Of a DNA stretch of 8,027 nucleotides, positions 6,146-8,027 are shown one piece after another (the stretch's first letter is position 1; every line of letters starts with the position of its first letter). The translations under genes and the position numbers were made by a program. The notes beneath the pieces are model-generated. The model was given only the letters and a program-made list of their open reading frames with translations, searched no databases and was not told where the DNA came from. The stretch is from Candidatus Latescibacterota bacterium (GTDB lineage: Bacteria > Krumholzibacteriota > Krumholzibacteriia > Krumholzibacteriales > WJIX01): positions 1-8,027 of the forward strand of contig DAOWMJ010000090.1 in NCBI GenBank assembly GCA_030643145.1, written 5' to 3'.

Positions 6146-6835
6146 TTATCTATTTCTGGCGCCAAAAAGAACCCTCCCGAGCCGTAGAATAGTAGAGCCT
6201 TCAGCAATAGCTATCTCAAAATCGTCGGTCATACCCATCGAAAGATGCTCCATAGAGATGTTTTCAATATTCCGCGCCTGAAGCCTTTCGCGTAAACGTC
6301 GAAGCCCTCTGAACGAATTTGCAATAACAGCTCTTTCCTCCACCCAGGGAGCCATAGTCATAAGACCTCTCACTTTAACTCCCTCGAGATCTGAAATCTC
6401 TTCACATAACTTTTCAGCTTCATCGGGCCTGATTCCAAATTTGGATTCTTCACCGCTTGTGTTTACCTGAATCAATATATCAGAAACAACTCCCTCGCCG
6501 GCGCTCAAAGTGCTTAAACGCTCGGCAAGTTTGAATGAATTAACTCCATGTATCAAGTCAAATCTCCCGATAATCTTCTTAACCTTGTTTCTCTGAAGGT
6601 GTCCGATAAAATGCCATTTGCAGCTTGCTGTTACATTCTCTGATTTCTCAAGGAATTCCTGAACCTTGTTTTCACCAACATCAACAAGTCCGGCGCCTAC
6701 CGCCTCGTCAACAACCCCGGCCCCATGAGTCTTCGTAACTGCCACTATCTTTATTTCAGAAGGGTCACGCCCGGCGTTAAATGCCGCTTTATCAATTCTT
6801 TCCCTTACTTTTTTCAGATTATCTTCAAGTGACAC
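6146..6835 (-). CDS. yggS: YggS/PLPBP family pyridoxal phosphate homeostasis protein
   Basis: A 229-residue single-domain PLP-binding protein with an alanine-racemase-like TIM-barrel fold. The family keeps free pyridoxal phosphate low and affects amino acid pools; no enzyme reaction is established. Key features: IVAVTKTH with the PLP-binding Lys35, VGENKVQE (53-60), WHFIGHLQRNK (74-84), a VNTSGEESKFGI stretch near residue 130, and the phosphate-binding end SMGMTDDFEIAIAEGST (199-215) followed by RLGRVLFGAR. The ending matches the family's normal C-terminus. The start is GTG at 6835, with AGGAGG (6850-6845) 9 bases upstream; no better start lies in frame. It is the first gene of the leftward group, with a candidate promoter at 6900-6872. 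It is 121 bases from yggT. Confidence 0.95.
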   Translation of the reverse strand: MSLEDNLKKVRERIDKAAFNAGRDPSEIKIVAVTKTHGAGVVDEAVGAGLVDVGENKVQEFLEKSENVTASCKWHFIGHLQRNKVKKIIGRFDLIHGVNSFKLAERLSTLSAGEGVVSDILIQVNTSGEESKFGIRPDEAEKLCEEISDLEGVKVRGLMTMAPWVEERAVIANSFRGLRRLRERLQARNIENISMEHLSMGMTDDFEIAIAEGSTILRLGRVLFGARNR

Positions 6836-7113
6836 TTTCTTCCACCTCCTGTCATAAAACTTCCAAGTGATATCGTAACTCTTGAACAGTTTAAATTCAA
6901 TCTTAATATGGCGGAGTGTCTGTAATTTCCCTCAGGCGGAAGAAAAAAGAAAATCCAGTTTATCTCTGAAGTTGTAATTTTCTGTCATTTTTGGTACTAA
7001 TTTTAAAGAATGCGGTAAATTATCAAACAGATACTATTGCAAAACGATTCAAATTAACCAATAAGGTTTTCCTAACGAAACAAACAAGAAAAGGAAACAA
7101 GGAGAATACAAGA
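6836..7113. other. Divergent intergenic region between yggS and the cysteine desulfurase gene
   Basis: This AT-rich 278-base stretch separates the leftward group from the rightward cysteine desulfurase gene. It contains the yggS ribosome site and candidate promoter on the left. On the right is a purine-rich leader ending in AAGGAG (7099-7104), 9 bases before the desulfurase ATG. A direct repeat GGCGGA occurs twice (near 6910 and 6937). No convincing -35/-10 pair for the rightward gene, no RNA gene and no known iron-sulfur regulator site were recognised. Confidence 0.4.
6872..6900 (-). promoter_or_regulatory. Candidate promoter for the yggS-yggT-divIVA group
   Basis: On the minus strand TTGAAT (6900-6895), a 17-base spacer and TACGAT (6877-6872) form a sigma70-like pair, each box matching 4 of 6. 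The implied leader is about 30 bases and contains the AGGAGG of yggS. An inverted repeat, TTGAA and TTCAA spaced by 9 bases (6882-6900), overlaps the -35 and spacer. The call rests on consensus and position only. Confidence 0.35.
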
Positions 7114-8027
7114 ATGAAACCTATTTACCTGGACTATAACGCTACTACGCCTCTTGACCCGGCTGTAATCGAAGCTATGCGTCCTTACTTGGAGAAGCAC
7201 TTCGGCAACCCGTCAAGCACGCACTGGTACGGCGTACAGACCAAGCTGGCGGTTGAAAAAGCCCGCAAACAGGTAGCGGAACTGCTGAACTGCGATGCCG
7301 ATGAAATTGTTTTCACCAGCGGCGGCAGCGAATCAAACAACTATGCCATCAAGGGCGTGGCGTTTGCCAACCGCGACAAAGGTAATCACATCATTACATC
7401 CTCAATCGAACATCCCGCGGTCTCCGAAGTCTGCCAATTTCTCGAGCGCCACGGCTTTCAAGTTACCCGCGTTGCGGTTGATGAGTATGGCGAGGTCGAT
7501 TTGAAAGCTCTGGAAAATGCTATCTCGCCGCGGACTATCCTTATAACTGTCATGCACGCCAACAACGAGGTCGGAACCATCCAGCCTATCACGGAAATTG
7601 CGGGGATCGCCAAAAAACATGATGTTCTCATGCACACGGACGCGGCCCAGTCTGTAGGAAAAATCCCGGCTGATGTGAAAGAGCTGGGGGTAGATCTGCT
7701 GACAGTGGCGGGTCATAAACTATACGCGCCAAAAGGTATTGGCGCGTTGTACATACGGCACAGCGTAAAGCTTGAAAAATTGATGCACGGAGCCGATCAT
7801 GAACAGAATCTGCGCGCAGGAACGGAGAATGTTCTGGAGATCGTCGGATTGGGCAGAGCGTGCGAGGTTGCCAAGCAAGGTATGGAGAAAAACATGGTTC
7901 ATATGCAAAGATTGCGCGACCAATTATATAACGGCCTGAAAAAGCGTTTCCCGGCTGTCAAACTCAACGGCCACCCTGAGCGGCGTCTCCCAAATACACT
8001 AAGCTTAAGTTTTCCCAACATCGAAGC
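7114..8027 (+). CDS. Cysteine desulfurase, NifS/IscS type (3' end cut by window)
   Basis: A PLP-dependent fold-type I enzyme that removes sulfur from cysteine as a persulfide for Fe-S cluster, thiolated-tRNA or cofactor synthesis. The first 304 residues of an expected 380-400 are present. Motifs: YLDYNATTPLDP (5-16), FGNPSSTH (30-37), FTSGGSESNN (67-76), SSIEHPAV with the ring-stacking His100, MHANNEVGTIQPI (147-159), HTDAAQSVGK with Asp176 and Gln179, AGHKLYAPKGIGALY with the PLP-binding Lys202, and HEQNLRAGTEN (229-239). The mobile loop with the catalytic cysteine lies beyond the right edge, so activity cannot be confirmed. The ATG has AAGGAG 9 bases upstream. It is divergent from yggS. Arginine codons are nearly all CGN, unlike its neighbours. 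Without a visible IscU/NifU, IscR or thiolation partner, NifS, IscS or DndA-like roles cannot be separated, so I give no symbol. Confidence 0.93.
   Translation, partial: MKPIYLDYNATTPLDPAVIEAMRPYLEKHFGNPSSTHWYGVQTKLAVEKARKQVAELLNCDADEIVFTSGGSESNNYAIKGVAFANRDKGNHIITSSIEHPAVSEVCQFLERHGFQVTRVAVDEYGEVDLKALENAISPRTILITVMHANNEVGTIQPITEIAGIAKKHDVLMHTDAAQSVGKIPADVKELGVDLLTVAGHKLYAPKGIGALYIRHSVKLEKLMHGADHEQNLRAGTENVLEIVGLGRACEVAKQGMEKNMVHMQRLRDQLYNGLKKRFPAVKLNGHPERRLPNTLSLSFPNIE

Noticed and set aside
7020..7090. Promoter TTGCAA followed by an AATAAG -10 for the cysteine desulfurase
   Set aside because: The -10 is too far from consensus, and several equally weak pairs exist in this AT-rich stretch.
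7295..7923. Open frames on both strands inside the cysteine desulfurase gene
   Set aside because: The desulfurase frame contains all expected motifs without a break; the other frames are shadows.

Overview
The window is a compact bacterial chromosome segment of moderate GC (roughly 40-45% by eye). Five genes are read leftward on the minus strand and one divergent gene is read rightward at the right edge. In transcription order the minus-strand genes are yggS (PLP-homeostasis protein), yggT (small membrane protein), divIVA (polar and division-site coiled coil), a class I purine nucleoside phosphorylase, and ileS (isoleucyl-tRNA synthetase, whose 3' end is cut by the window). The plus-strand gene is a NifS/IscS-type cysteine desulfurase cut by the right edge before its catalytic cysteine.

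The order yggS-yggT-divIVA-ileS resembles the segment downstream of ftsZ in many bacteria (ylmE-ylmF/sepF-ylmG-ylmH-divIVA-ileS in Bacillus). Here sepF and ylmH are absent and a phosphorylase gene sits between divIVA and ileS. The long IleRS2-type synthetase with a GVHH signature, the DivIVA with a very long acidic tail, and the AGG/AGA-rich arginine codons do not point to a well-studied phylum. My inference is an uncultured or little-studied bacterial lineage, perhaps related to the FCB superphylum. No sequence in the window fixes the taxonomy.

Layout: 1-3113 ileS (-); 3114-3249 short spacer with a candidate ileS promoter, an inverted repeat and a possible weak terminator for the phosphorylase; 3250-4074 phosphorylase (-); 4075-4374 a 300-base spacer with hairpins after divIVA and a candidate phosphorylase promoter; 4375-5664 divIVA (-); 5767-6024 yggT (-); 6146-6835 yggS (-); 6836-7113 divergent intergenic region; 7114-8027 cysteine desulfurase (+).

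Functionally, yggS, yggT and divIVA form a likely transcription unit for cell envelope, division and vitamin B6 homeostasis. The phosphorylase (purine salvage) and ileS (translation) appear to have their own promoters. YggS and the cysteine desulfurase are both PLP proteins placed back to back, but the latter has clearly different codon use and may have a different history. I saw no mobile element, CRISPR array, tRNA or rRNA. The most interesting points are the swapped GXHH signature of the synthetase, the aromatic repeats in the DivIVA tail, the Asp at the base-specificity position of the phosphorylase, and paired RNA hairpins after divIVA. I found no convincing new multi-gene system.
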